The notes: generated by a model from the letters alone, not told the origin. A stretch of 64,000 nt of DNA from Mermis nigrescens (GCA_036768485.1 JAVLUZ010000054.1:248001-312000), one strand, 5' to 3'. Numbered from the stretch's first letter, positions 1 to 11,448 are shown. Translations and numbers: made by a program.

Positions 1-644
1 TGTTTATACTATTTTGAAGTAAAAAAGCACTTTAAAACAAATGTGAAACAATATAAGTATATCTAAAATTAATTTATCTAGAAAAAAAATATACCTTACC
101 ATCTAAATAGTATACCTTATCATCTAACTTGTTAAACAAGTTTTGTACACAAAAGAGACTGAATTTACTTTCAAAAGTATGCAAAATGTTTATACTATTT
201 TTGGTCAAAAAATCTGTTCAAAACAAATGTGAAACAATATAAGTATATTTAAGATTGATTTATCAAGAAAATAAAAATTTACCTTTTGTCTGAATTGTTA
301 AACAAGTTTTGTACACAGGAGAGACTTAATTTACTTTCAAAATTGCGCAAAATATTTATACTGTTTTGAAGTATAAAAAATCAGTTCAATAAATTCTAAC
401 AAATGTGAAACATTATAAGTACATTCAAAATTAATTTATTGAGAACAATAAAAATATACCTTACCGTCTAAATTGTTAAATAAGTTTTGTACATAGAAGA
501 GATTGAATTTACTTTCAAAAGTACACAAAATGTTTATATAATTTTTAGGTATAAAAATTCAGTTTAATAAACTCTTACAAATGTATTACATTGTAAGCAT
601 ATTTAAAATTAAATTATCCAGAAAAAAATGAAAATCTTTCTTAC
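1..644. repeat. Tandem array of ~170 bp units, copy A
   Basis: Roughly four diverged units, starting near 1, 187, 352 and 530. Each begins with a tgtttatact-like motif and ends with an actttcaaaag-type motif. Read on the minus strand, each unit carries a short exon-like stretch followed by a GTAAG-type splice donor. The same array, with about nine units, lies at 43478-44948. The left edge is cut by the window. Confidence 0.85.
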
Positions 645-882
645 CCTCTAATTTGTCAAACAACTTTCCTATGTAGGAAAGACAAATGCTTTCTTCTTTT
701 AAACAATCTTCAAACTGACCAGCAAATAGCCAAAACCCTGTCATCTTTTTTTCGGCCCGTCAGCTGGTATTCCATATTATGCTGACGGGCCCTTTCTTTG
801 TATAAATTTTTTGACCATTTGGAATACATTGGACATATTGAATCTCCAATTTGTGCTCTAAATAGCGGATTGGACTGAACGC
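645..882 (-). pseudogene. Exon-like ORF, uncharacterised, copy A
   Basis: On the minus strand a pyrimidine-rich acceptor (ctttttag) precedes 882 and a GTAAG donor follows 645, so this looks like one internal exon. The predicted peptide has a basic middle section (KERAR). The same segment at 44949-45181 has a cleaner reading frame, and neither copy reads through completely. I do not recognise the protein. The last part of the exon resembles the exon-like piece carried in every unit of the adjacent tandem array, so the array may have grown from the 3' end of this exon. Decay and the missing neighbouring exons suggest a pseudogene or a captured gene fragment. Confidence 0.35.
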
Positions 883-1569
883 CTAAAAAGAATGAGAACA
901 TGAGCAAAAACCATATAACAAGAGGATATAAAAAGGCATTGCACAGCTTTAAAAAGTGAAGTTTTAAAATATAAGTAACTTTAAAATTATATATACTTTT
1001 CATAATATCTTGGATTTTAATGAAATATTGTAAAAACTTTGCAGGGGCAGCATGCTTGGCTCAATATGTAGATGTGAATTTTCGAAAATGAAACGTTTGA
1101 ATTGAAAATTATAGTGCTTTCAGTTTACTTAATACATGTGACACTGTGATATACAAATATTTTAGAGTGGGTATTTATTTAAATATATGTAAAGTCAGGC
1201 TCCATTGTCACTCACATAAAAGAATTTAATGGTCAGTGTGCGACAATATAATATTGTGTTTGCTTTGTACACTTTTCATTTATACTTTAAGATTATATAA
1301 TAACTCTGTGGAGTATACAAAGTTTTTCAAAAATTTAAAGGTCATGCTTGCAAATAAAAGGAGCACATATGAATATGAATTTTTATGCTACATAGCATAA
1401 TTGATCAAAATTTCATTTATTAAGCACAACCAACAGCCAAACCTATAACTTTATAATTTTACAGACATACATACTTTGCTTTGACATGTGATTTAAAAAA
1501 AAACACTTTTATTTATAATTAATTTTTCAACAAATGATAAAAAATAACACTTTGCATATATGCAATATA
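883..1569. other. Non-coding stretch with one short shared ORF
   Basis: No gene recognised. A short plus-strand open frame around 1019-1230 matches a 70-codon frame at 45308-45520 in copy B, but here it is broken near 1080. Its relation to the capsid gene downstream is unknown. Confidence 0.4.
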
Positions 1570-1599
1570 TCACACTGTATAGTCGTAAAAAAGCTGATG

Positions 1600-2536
1600 G
1601 GAGTGATCCAACATGATAAGACTATGAAACTCGCTGTATATGATGCTTTCAACAATTTATTTACCCCATAATTGGTATACATTAAAAACAAAACACAGAA
1701 CAGAAATCAAAATTATAGATACAGATGGCACTGAGCATAAACTTTACTAGCAGGAAGGATGCTACGACTCCATCCAAAAATTTATAGAGGCTCTGAAATT
1801 TTGTGTAGAAGAAGTAGAAGGAGTAGAATTCACATATTACACTTTAATAAAACACGTTTCTGCAATGAAACTACACCTGGGCGTGGAGGGGTTTGGGGGG
1901 TATGCACACCCCAGAAACCAAAATACTCCCCCCAGAAATCAAAATACCCCCCAGAATTCAATTTTTGAAAATTTTTTTCGCTTTTTTCGCAATTTTTTGA
2001 TGCCAATGGATAGTGCTTGATGAGGAACGTCGAAAAATGGTGTTTTTATCACCATACCACTATTTTTAAGGCGATTTTTTGACCTTCAAAAAAATCTTGC
2101 ACCCCCCCCAGAAATTTCTTGCTGCCCACATATGAATGAAACTCGCACCCTTTGGGAAATCAGTGAAACTATCCAAAAGAATAGCAAATATTTTAGGATT
2201 TAAAGAAACTGTACTAAAAGATACAGGATGGTTGGATAGGGAGCCGGACTTGGAAGTAGTAGTCTTGAAACCTTGTACGTATATGTAGATATTTTAGAAC
2301 CCCAGATTGTAGGCAATATTTCAGCTCCTGTTTTGCACAGCATAAATGCGGAAGGAACATACCGTAACATCATAGACATAATCTATGATTTTCCTCACTA
2401 CATTCCTGTCCTTGTAAAACATATTTATAGCATAGAAATAAACACAAAAGACAATTTGGATCTATTGATACCATTTATTTCCAGAAAAGTGATTGTCAAG
2501 CTGCATTTTAGAAAGATTGAACCTTCATATTTTTAG
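1600..2536 (+). pseudogene. Polinton/Maverick-type minor capsid protein pseudogene, copy A
   Basis: The reading frame can be followed in pieces from about 1600, through a segment that asks for a GCYDSIQKF-type helix near 1760, to the best part at 2273-2536. That part contains VYVDILEPQIVGN, then YIPVLVKH, then IEINTKD and a C-terminal KVIVKLHFRK. This ordered set matches the family annotated as F54H12.2-like, which is the Polinton penton-type minor capsid protein. A MITE (1872-2134) lies inside the gene, and copy B at 46108-46120 keeps the empty site. At least one further frameshift separates the upstream part from 2273. The TBP-like pseudogene follows about 10 bp downstream on the same strand. 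The family call is from remembered motifs, not from a search. Confidence 0.65.
1872..2134 (-). mobile_element. hAT-type MITE (family M), copy 1, reverse orientation
   Basis: The ends read tacacctgggc and gcccacatatg, an imperfect 11 bp terminal inverted repeat. Perfect 8 bp target site duplications, aatgaaac, lie at 1864-1871 and 2135-2142. The paralogous copy B has the single uninterrupted site near 46112, which proves insertion after the block was duplicated. Confidence 0.93.
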
Positions 2537-2546
2537 ATATAAATAA

Positions 2547-3048
2547 TTGTGTCTATTAAAAATTCATCATTCTCAATCAGGGTTACAATTTAATGTGGTT
2601 TCTACAGCTCGAGTCTCTTCAAAGCTTTTAAATTTGTATAAAATTAAGAGAAGTTGTGATCGGGTAGAATACAATCATAGAAGATTCAATGCTATGATAA
2701 TAAGAATGAAAGACCACAAAACAATAGCTCTATTATTTAGTACTGGCAAGCTTGTATGCATTGGTGCTAGAAGCATTGAACAAAATAAAATTGCAAACGC
2801 AAAAATTTGCAAAATGTTGGAGAAAAAGTGGATACAATCTAAAACTGACTGAACATAAAGTTCACAATATTAGATTCAGGAAATTTATGCACAAATATAA
2901 ATTTACATGCTCTTGCTCAAGCACACAAAAAAATTTTGAATACAAACAAGAACTATTCCCTAGTTCAAAAATACAATTTCTGGATGGTTCACCCTCTGCT
3001 CTTATTTTTACAATGGGAAAAATTGTTGTAGCAGGTGCCAGAAGTTAA
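2547..3048 (+). pseudogene. TATA-binding-protein-like (TBP) pseudogene, copy A
   Basis: Two TBP direct repeats can be read in order. The first repeat shows VVSTARV, then YNHRRFNAMIIRMKDHK, then ALLFSTGKLVCIGARS. The second shows YNLKLTEHKVHNI, then FEYKQELFP, then SALIFTMGKIVVAGAR. These match the TBP saddle landmarks (N-I-V-x-T/S, Y-N-P-x-R-F, L-I-F-x-S-G-K-x-V-x-T-G-A-K, Y-E-P-E-L-F-P). The coding part is only about 165 codons, so it is a bare TBP core without a long N-terminal tail. Small indels near 2825 and 2870 break the frame. It lies immediately after the capsid pseudogene on the same strand, which suggests co-capture in one element. A host TBP retrocopy is possible, but the strong divergence and the conserved position next to a capsid gene argue against that. 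Confidence 0.75.
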
Positions 3049-4976
3049 GCACAACTGAAACAATTTCAAAAACACATAATATGTTTGACTGATGCATTCA
3101 GAATTGTTTGAGCACAAACTAAATTGTAGGCAGTGTTGCTTGCATACAGAGGTCAACACTGTAGTAATTCAACCCCATACGGCTATACTATGTTATTATA
3201 TACTGAGGAAAAATGATAGCAATACTATATGCATTTTAACCCATTCAACTATGTTTTCCGCTAGAAGTGAGTAGCTTATGAACAATAAATTTGAAGGTCC
3301 AAAATTGATAGTATAGTATATTTTTTCTGCAGGTCCTTTGTGCTGTACCCATCCCTACTAAAACAGAAGATGATTCTTAGAATGAGCTAGATAATAAATA
3401 ATAAGGGAAAGCAATATTCAGCAAAAATTTATTCTAAAAATACTAGACATAGACAAAATTGTTTGCTTAATGTGCAAAAAAGGTACCACTCTGCATCTTG
3501 ACCCATGTGGTGATGTTCTAGGCAAGAAATAAGTAATTGCCAATCATTAAAATTCATAGCCTTCTTGATGTTGTTAAAACATCTATCTTTGAGTAGGGTT
3601 CAGTGAGCTGCACCCTTATTAAGCAAAATGCAGAAGTGCATGCTTTATGTTAAGCGATGATAAATATTATAACCATTCAATATTTGTAGAGTGATTTTAT
3701 GCATGGCATGGTAATAATTAGCCACCCATTTATGTTAAATGTTTGTTTAAATATTAACGCTTCAAAAATTAACACCTCATGCATAAATAATTTGACGAAC
3801 CCTTCAAAATCATTTGAATCATGGAAGCCAAGTTGTTTGTCTTCTAGGCATACTGTACAAAAATTTGATCGTGAAATTGATATATCAATGGCGCGTCTAA
3901 AACAATTATGCATGTGCAAATGAGAGATTATTTTGGATGCATCTATAAAGTCAAAATGCAAGTAATATAAGTGCGGTCTATTTGCAATAATACTGGACAA
4001 AACACCTTGATATTGTCAAAACATTAAGGAACTTCTCATAATAACATTTTTAGGATTTATACGTCTAACTCAACAAATCATAATCGATACAGCAATATTT
4101 GGCCGGATGGATTATGAAATGTCATTTCCTGCGGATGTAGGTTTTTTGTGCCAGAACCCACTTAAAAATGATCAATCATTACATGCCCCAGTGGGAGTTG
4201 AATCAAAATCCTAAAAAGTTAGTAAATCAGTGAATGGGAAAACTCATTTTTCCAATCTTTTCAAAAAGTACACTCAAGTTATTTTTATGCAGAGACTAGA
4301 AATTTAATTATGTTTTATGCATATGCAACATTCACTCACCCTTACAGGATATTATTTCTGGGCTGATGGCCCTCTCACACTTCATCTAATAGTCTATTGT
4401 GTGATCCTGTGCTGTATGTTATAAAATCTATAGCCAAACCCTCACAAACAGGCCACAGTTCCATTTTATTGTCTGCTTTACCTAAACGGAAACTGATTGA
4501 GTATTTGTTTTCCAGTGCCGTCCTACACCTGTGCCCATTTGTGAGGGTCAGCTTTCAGTCTTAGTTAGGTGTAATTGACTTAAAAAGGGTATTCCATTGC
4601 TTTAAAGTCTAGGAAATCTTGATTTTACGTGATAAATCTAGTGATTTGAAAATGTGGTGCTTGATCTCTACTGGGAGGTCCGAAATTGACAGCATACTAT
4701 TTGTGTTGATGATAAATTTCGAGAATAAGAAGGAATGATCAATTGGGGACTGTAGAAAGAAGGATAAATTAGAGAATGTAGAAGGACAATAAAGTGAGTG
4801 AATGTAGAAGACAAAAAAAGCAAGAGAACATAGAAGAATGAAAAAGAACTCAATTTTTGTGCCTTATATACTTACAAAAAAATGCTTAAATGTGTGGTGC
4901 TACATTGTGGAGTAAAATATAATCTCCACTTGAAGTAGAAATCAAACAAGACAGGGCACAACTTGTGCATCAGAGC
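3049..4976. other. Unassigned part of the duplicated block, copy A
   Basis: About 1.9 kb, clearly collinear with 47026-48962 in copy B. Short open frames exist on both strands, for example 3677-4000 minus and 3699-3923 plus, but none is recognisable and none stays open in both copies. I see no RNA gene here. Confidence 0.5.
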
Positions 4977-5206
4977 CATACATGGGCAACAAGAAAATTT
5001 TGGGGGAGGGTGCAAGATTTTTCAAATGTCAAAAATGGCCTTAAAAATGGTGGTATAGTGAAAAACCACAATTTTTCGACGTTTCTCATTGAGCACTATC
5101 TATTGGCATCAAAAAATTGCGGAAAAACAAACTAAATCTTCAAAAATTGAATTCTGTGGGGAAGTATTTTGATTTCTGGGGGGGGTTATTTTCGTTTCTT
5201 GAAGGA
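4977..5206 (+). mobile_element. MITE family M, left part of a copy split by the BEL element
   Basis: Starts with catacatgggc after the target site atcagagc (4969-4976). It is interrupted at 5207 by the BEL/Pao LTR and resumes at 28366-28410. Copy B holds the same MITE insertion at 48963-49526, so this MITE predates the duplication and the BEL element postdates it. Confidence 0.9.
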
Positions 5207-5811
5207 TGTTGCAAATGATCGCAAATTTTATTGAGTATTTATTTGTTAACTTGTGATTAACAATGTGACAATGAGTTTCTCTGTATACACAAGTAAAAGT
5301 AGAAGTACATGAGCGTAAAAATTAAAACAATGAATAATTATCAATGGACAATAGACGTCATTCATCCCACCTCGACAAAGAATTTTCAATGAAAATCGCC
5401 CGGAAAAGCATCTACCAAAGCTGTCACATGAAATTCCCACGTTTGAGCATTATCACAATTCAGCAGCTCATGATTTATGATTAAGTGACACCTACTTAAC
5501 TTTTATTGTATAAATAATCGTGCAATACTATGTTCATTCATCTTGTCATTCTTGTTGTCTAATTGGTTTATTATTACGTTGGTTCAATACAAAGGAGGAT
5601 AGCTTAATCGGTGTTGTCAGATGGACAGGACATAGTGATAAGTAAGCTGACTACAGTATTCTTTAGTAGTTTAAGCACAATTCATTTAGTATTCGAATTG
5701 ATTGAGAATCATTTGATAAATTGACAGATAGTATTTATTCTGTGTAAAAAACGACTTTGATACAATAGGAATTAGGTAAACTGCCTATATTCCTTAAATA
5801 CATTAAGCACA
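5207..5811 (+). repeat. BEL/Pao 5' LTR
   Basis: Begins tgttgcaaatgatcg and ends taagcaca. It matches 27760-28365 over its full length with scattered substitutions and small indels, of the order of several percent, so it is an old insertion. The stretch just inside it (ttggcgatcgcacaaaggg) is the expected place of the primer binding site, but I cannot assign a tRNA. Confidence 0.92.
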
Positions 5812-5881
5812 GAATTATTGGCGATCGCACAAAGGGAAAAATTTGAGAATCTGCCTTCAGTCTGATTGCAATTTAAATAAA

Positions 5882-6835
5882 ATGTCACAGCAATTTTTTG
5901 CGTCAAGGTCAGTGCCAATTAGGCAGATAATTGACACGGTTTATGAGAAACCAGATTTGTGTTTGAAAGAAGCTACTGATATGGATGAAGTGTCAATTAA
6001 TAGAGCATTGAGTAATGAAGAAAATTGTTCTGATTTAGAGAATGCCTTTAATTTAAAGAAAAATTTGTTAAATAGAGTAAATCATTTAGTAAGCATGCTA
6101 GAAACACAGAATTGTCAGTGGGATGTGTTGCAAAGAGCACTGAGTTTGAGCGACTTAGAGAAAGAGCGCGAATTATATAGTAGTTATTGTGTAAAGCGCC
6201 CTAACTTCATTCAACTTGCTGTCCAAGGCAGAGAAGCTAGCTTCACCTTGGAATCCGAGATAATGGAAATGAAAGATTTGATAATGAAGTTAGGAGGCTA
6301 TACACACGTATCTAATTCTTTTGTGAGCAGTCCTACTGTCGGTTCTAGTAGCTTACAAGTGGAAAGCCTTCAAATTCAACTGCCCAAGTTACAGTTGCCT
6401 CTATTTTTTTGGTGATAGTTTAAAATGGATCAAGTTCTGGGATGCCTATGAGGCCGCAGTGCATAGGCAAGACATCCCACCGGTTCAGAAGCTTAATAAT
6501 CTCTTAAATTGTGTAAAAGGTGCAGCTTAAAAGTGTATTGAAGGTATAGCTGTGACAAATGCTACGTATAGTGAAGCAATAGAAATTTGAAAAATAGATT
6601 TGGGATAAAATAGTGATTAAACAAGGGCTCTATATTCACTTAAAAGCCTCACCTAAATCTAGTAGTAGAACATTTGATTTAAGAAGGACTTTAGAGAATA
6701 TTGAGCAAATTACGAGACAGTCAAGATCTTTACATGAAGATTTAGATCAACCTGATCTTATGATTTTAATCTTAGAAAAGTTACTGACTGATATTTTAGT
6801 TAAACTTGGAGAAATGAAGTCACCCAATAAGGAGG
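5882..6835 (+). pseudogene. gag: BEL/Pao gag, N-terminal part
   Basis: The first ATG is at 5882 (MSQQFF). The frame runs to about 6415 and continues, after a frameshift in a T-run near 6405, as GDSLKWIKFWDAYEAAV and then VQKLNNLLNCVKGAA. This is the BEL/Pao gag pattern: a proline/leucine-rich lead (LQLPLF) before a G-D-x-x-x-W-x-x-F-W-D motif. A further piece at 6613-6835 (LEKLLTDILVKLGE) is cut by the Gypsy-B insertion. The reading frame resumes at 18795 with WTVDLLSKNLNAVI. Several stops show it is non-functional. Function in intact relatives: capsid formation and RNA packaging. Confidence 0.82.
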
Positions 6836-7465
6836 TGTAATGGGAATACACAAACAGCTTAACACTAATGACTTTCATAACACGCAACTCATACTGTAAT
6901 GCATAGCACACAACTCATACTGTAATGGTTGCAGTCTTCCAACTCAACACTAATCTAGGCGTAAAATCATATAGGCTCTAGTAACAAAGTAAACACACAT
7001 CAATGCTTTCTCTCCTAGAATGAAAACAACAAATCAAGCTTTCTAGCTAAAATGGAACATTTTATTTGCATTAGCTCTAATGCACTAACTACACTAAATA
7101 GGTGTTTGATGCGCTTAATCAAAATACTGTTATCACAATAAATGGCCAACATAACTGATATGCACGGACACTCTGGCACAAGCGCTCACACACACATAAA
7201 GTCTTAACTTTAAAACACTATGAGATGAGCCAAGAGCTAAAGCAGCTAAGTAAATACCCAACTCAGGCACGCCCAATGCAGCACTGTTAAAAAGCCCCGC
7301 TCTGAGCAAAAAGTTGTCCTTCTATCCTCCACACTTCAACTCTCGGTTGCGACAAACTATTTACTATATTGTATGTTGGTTGCTCACCTATTTAACATTG
7401 CCTATTATACTCGCCTATTAAATGTTGCCTATTAAGCGTTCCACACTCATAACATAACAGCCACA
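6836..7465 (+). repeat. Gypsy-B 5' LTR
   Basis: Begins tgtaatgggaata and ends gccaca. It matches 18217-18794 throughout, except that this copy has about 50 bp around 7330-7385 that the 3' LTR lacks. Confidence 0.9.
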
Positions 7466-7823
7466 TTTGGACCTCTTGACACGGAGATTGAATTATATTG
7501 TAAGTTGATTTCTTGCCGGTTTAAATATTTTGTGTACTACCACTTTTAGACCGAATTCTACGCGTAACACCATTAAAATACCTTCTTCTTACCAAACTAG
7601 GCTCTCAATGAAGAAAAAAATTTTTTTCTGTAGACTTACAACAATTGCAGGATCTTTTCACACATAGTGCTCAAAATGTTACAAGAAGAACTTTAGATAA
7701 TGTATTGAATGCAGTGCAAAATCACTAACCTCTTTTATTAACGCAAACTGAACCACCACTTTTTTGGTAATTCTAACAAAAATATCGCCGATTGGCTATT
7801 ACTTTCTAATTGCTTCTTTAATA
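7466..7823 (+). pseudogene. gag: Gypsy-B leader and start of gag
   Basis: After the LTR come a ~250 bp leader and then a frame with NIADWLL and FFNTHN up to 7823, where the hAT transposon is inserted. The frame resumes at 9642. In gag proteins of this class the W-L pair lies in the capsid N-terminal domain. Confidence 0.55.
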
Positions 7824-7831
7824 CACATAAC

Positions 7832-9633
7832 TATAGACCGGATTTTTATGTGGGCCATGTAATTTTTTTGAGACTTGATTCGGAATCAGCGGACTCTAAA
7901 ACGTCAGAAAAACGCATTTTTAGAGCCTTAGAAGTGTTTCCCTCCCCGTATTTCCACATATTTTGCCTTTTTCCACGTACTTCCACGTATTTTCTTATTC
8001 CCAAAGATTTCCACGTATTTTAACACTTTTCTTTACAGATAATTGATTTAATAGTTTAATAATGTCAAAACTTGGTGCCACTAAAATCAAATCGTTAGCT
8101 CAAAAGTACAAAGCCGACTTCATTGTGTCGGATGGATCTATTATCAAGTGTGATGTTTGCAATACAGTGCTAAAAGTTGACCTGAATCATCAGAATCAAG
8201 CGATCGAACAACACCTAAAAACACTGAAGCATCGAGAATTAGCAGCCAAATGTAAATCAAAATCGTTGCAGCAAACGTTCCTGGCATCCAGTTTTCAGAA
8301 AACAGATGAACAACTCGCCAAAAATAAAAAGTTTGAATCTGATTTGACGCGTGCCTTTATTCAATCCGGTATACCATTGTTCAAAGTCAATACTGAGCCG
8401 TTACGCAATTTTTTGGCCAAATACACCAAAAGGAAGATCCCAGACAAAAGTACTTTATGCAAAAATTACATTAAACCTGTGTTTGATGAAATAATCAAAA
8501 AATTTGATTGGCTGTTGGCGATAGTAACGTTTGTTTTATCGTGGATGAAACAACAGATGCGCTTCAAAGATTTGTCTTCAATGTTCTGGTTATGCCTCTC
8601 AATGGAAAATTAATCAAGCCGATGTTGTTGAAGATGTACAATCTGGAAAAAGCCAACAACTCTACTGTGATGCGTTCTGTGATCGACGCCTGCGGGGTTT
8701 TGTGGCCTGGCAGCATACAGTGCGACAAAGTTATCTCAGTTGTGAGCGATCAAGCTGCTTACATGGTGTTTGCTGTGACAAATCTGAAGGCGTTATTTCC
8801 AAATTTACACCATGTTACTTGTTTGGCTCATTCGTTGCACCGCGTGTGCGAATGTCCGCAACAAATATAGTAATGCAAACAAATTTATTGGCTCGATGCA
8901 AAAGTTCTTTTGAAAGCCCCAGCACGCATTCAACTTTACAAAGAAACCACAGGAGGACTAGCATTGCCACCTGATGCTGTGGTTACTCGATGGGGCAGTT
9001 GGATAAGCTGTGCAGCATTTTTGTGCAAAAACTGCGACAAAATCAAATTGTTTTTGGATGAACTTCCGGACGACAGTAAAGCTTGCAAAATCAGCAAGCG
9101 TCTGGTCAACGACAAAATTGTAAAGGATGAACTTTCCAATTGCACCGTTTACAAGTTCTTGGTTCAAGCTATCAAAAAGCTAGAATCGAGCACCCTAACA
9201 AAAGATGAACAATGGCGCATTTTCAAAGAAACAGGCTCAATTTTGACTGGTTTTGCTAAAGATAAGTTTGACGCGAGCCTCCAGAAAAATCCGGACGTTG
9301 TGAAATTTGCTACCAATGATAACCCACAGTTTTGCTTAGAAACCATGTTTGCTCCCCTAGTCTCCGTGGATGTTGAACGTTCGTTTTTGCAATACAAATC
9401 AATGTTGACCGACTGCCGTCACAACTTGACGTTTGAGAATATTGAGATGTTGAGTATTACTGCGTTCAACAAATGTCTAATTGATTGAAATTGTTGCTTT
9501 TCAGTTATAAAGTTGAAATAAAAATTGAATATGACGCATTTTTCCACGTAATTTTCCACGTAAATTGACATAATTTCCCACATATTTTTCCACGTAAATT
9601 GAATTTTTTCTCCACGTAAAAATCCGGTCTCTA
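7832..9633 (+). mobile_element. hAT DNA transposon with a decayed transposase
   Basis: Perfect 8 bp target duplications, cacataac, lie at 7824-7831 and 9634-9641. The terminal inverted repeats match at 20 of 22 positions (tatagaccggatttttatg at the left end, the complement at the right end). Multiple ttccacgta motifs crowd both subterminal regions (7960-8025 and 9540-9615). The element is 1,802 bp long, short but typical for hAT. It lies within the Gypsy-B gag. Confidence 0.95.
8062..9488 (+). pseudogene. hAT transposase, frameshifted
   Basis: The ATG at 8062 opens a frame with a BED-like zinc finger (CDVC, then H-x4-H near residues 30-60). The frame breaks near 8510-8520 and continues with VDETTDALQRF (the first acidic catalytic block of hAT) and VVSDQAAYMV (the second). 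It breaks again near 8870-8910 and ends with the hAT C-terminal dimerisation domain, around VSVDVERSFLQYKSMLTD at 9355-9410. The stop is at 9486-9488. With two frameshifts the enzyme is not expected to work. The order zinc finger, DDE-type core, dimerisation domain is complete, so the copy was probably full length when it inserted. In intact relatives this protein binds the subterminal motifs and cuts the element out. Confidence 0.88.
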
Positions 9634-9641
9634 CACATAAC

Positions 9642-9737
9642 CTGAACAAACATCGTAAAATCTCAATTTTGCCTACTTTTCTTTGTGGACTGGCACTCAC
9701 TTGCTTTCATAGTAGGGAGCAAGAAACACTAAACAAC
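9642..9737 (+). pseudogene. gag: Gypsy-B gag fragment between hAT and MITE
   Basis: Continues the gag frame from 7823: LNKHRKISILPTFLCG, then LTCFHSREQETLNN. Ends at the MITE target site taaacaac (9730-9737). Confidence 0.55.
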
Positions 9738-10272
9738 CATACGTGGGCAGCAAGAAAATTCTGGGGGGGATGCAAGATTTTTTTCGAAAGTCAAAAAATG
9801 GCCTTAAAAATGGTGGTATGGCAATAAAAACACAATTTTTCGACGTTTCTAATTGAGCACTATCCATTGGCATCAAAAAATTGCGAAAAAAACGAAAAAA
9901 ATTTTCAAAAATTGAATTCTGGGGGAGTATTTTGATTTCTGGGGGGAGGGGTATTTTGGTTTTTGCGGGGGTGCATACCACACCTGGGCGTGGGGGGGGG
10001 GTTTGGGAGGTATGCAACCCCCAGAAACCAAAATAGCCCCAGAAATCAAAATACCCCACCCAGATTTCAATTTTTTAAAATTTTTTTCGTTTTTTTCGCA
10101 ATTTTTTGATGCCAATGGATAGTGCTTGATGAGAAACGTCGAAAAATGTGTTTTTATCGCCATACCACCATTTTTAAGGCCATTTTTTGACCTTCAAAAA
10201 ATCTTGCACTCCCAGAATTTTCTTGCTGCCCACGTATGGTGCATACCCCCAAACCCCCCACGCCCAGATGTG
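9738..10272 (+). mobile_element. MITE family M, outer copy holding a second MITE
   Basis: Ends are catacgtgggc and gcccagatgtg, with target duplications taaacaac (9730-9737) and tgaacaac (10273-10280), one mismatch. A second, inverted copy sits inside it at 9979-10238. Confidence 0.92.
9979..10238 (-). mobile_element. MITE family M nested in another MITE of the same family
   Basis: Begins cacacctgggc and ends gcccacgtatg. Perfect 8 bp duplications, gtgcatac, lie at 9971-9978 and 10239-10246, both inside the outer MITE. Confidence 0.95.
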
Positions 10273-10280
10273 TGAACAAC

Positions 10281-11448
10281 CCACTAACCTATCAATAATG
10301 GACTCATGAACTTAAAATTGAATTTCCAGTAGGTAGAGATGCAGCAATTAAAGAAATGCAGCTCATGCACAGAACGCAACGACCAGGTGAAACAGTTTCC
10401 GAATTTGCAGTAGACATAAGAAACTTAGTAAAATCTGCTTACCCTTTTCTTAACACTCGAACAGCAAGAGACAGTTGCCAAAGGTGCTTTTCTGTGCGGA
10501 TTAAAACCAGAAATTGAACACTATACACTTTTAGGAACTAAACCACAAAATCTAGAAGAAGCAATAAGGAGAGCAACGCAACAAGAAATAACAGAGCAGG
10601 CCTACAACACAAATAATGAAATTAATGCAAAAAACACTACACCAGAACTGAGTGTCTTGACAGCTAGCATGAACAAATTAACTAGGCAAATCGCTAATTT
10701 AAATGTGCAATCACAGTAGGGCAACTGGCAATCTAAGGCATCCGTAAACCGCAACCAAGGGCCCTGGAAGCAGGATACTGGATCTTGGAACAGCCAGGGA
10801 AAGAATCGCTGCTGGAAGTGCGGAAAACTTGGCCACCATGCAATAAAATGTCAGAATTCGAACCAAGTCTACCGTACTAACAATAATAATATGAGAGCAC
10901 AGGAACCGAACAACACTAACCACAACTTTAACTCAAATACATGGCAATCATGGCAATATAGGCACACAAACGTACCCACAGTAAATACGAACTTGCAACA
11001 GCAGAGAGTATTTGCTATGCATGAGGAAACTGACCAAAAAAACGACTTTACATCAAATGTTGGTGATTCAGCACTGTCAAACAATCATTATTTTTGTGAG
11101 ATGCATCCAGAGAGCTCGAATTTTTGTAAATCTGGTCCGGACAATTATGAGTTTCACGTAAATGCTATAATTTTGGAAGGGCACGGTGACTCTAATGATC
11201 CAGGGTGGAAAACTCCTAAGCTGTTAAATTGTTGTACCCTAGATTTGAGCACCCCTGAGCAACAGAAGACAGACAATGTGCCAGTTGACCTTGGAGGATT
11301 AGGTGATAATAACTTTAAACAGAACATGAACAATTATGAACTGAACAAGAAAAACTGCCATAAGGGACAGTTTGAATGTCTTCTGGGCATGAACGTGCCT
11401 AGGTCACCAAACTTTAGTAGGCTGCAGCAGCATTCGTTTTTGAGGTAA
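10281..11448 (+). pseudogene. gag: Gypsy-B gag, C-terminal part
   Basis: After the MITE the frame gives FPVGRDAAIKEMQLMHRTQR, then ETVSEFAVDIRNLVKSAYP and ETVAKGAFLCGL, the usual end of the retrotransposon gag domain. A CCHC zinc knuckle, CWKCGKLGHHAIKC, lies around 10810-10855. A long open frame, 10891-11448, follows it. Stops and frameshifts near 10290, 10460 and 10719 break the gene. The knuckle region gives the nucleocapsid function in intact relatives. Confidence 0.8.

Noticed and set aside
3433..3540. RING-like Cys pattern (CLMCKKGTTLHLDPCGDVL) in both block copies
   Set aside because: Only two Cys pairs are present, the histidine is missing, and the frame stops at once. Too short to support a RING domain.
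4300..4600. Weak open frames on both strands with similar length in the two block copies
   Set aside because: The copies are so alike that all frames look conserved; no codon-level signal separates one strand from the other.
7466..7500. Primer binding site of Gypsy-B
   Set aside because: The sequence after the LTR does not let me name a tRNA; reported only as leader.
7832..9633. The hAT transposon as the source of MITE family M
   Set aside because: Terminal repeats differ (tatagaccgg against cayacstgggc), although both make 8 bp duplications.
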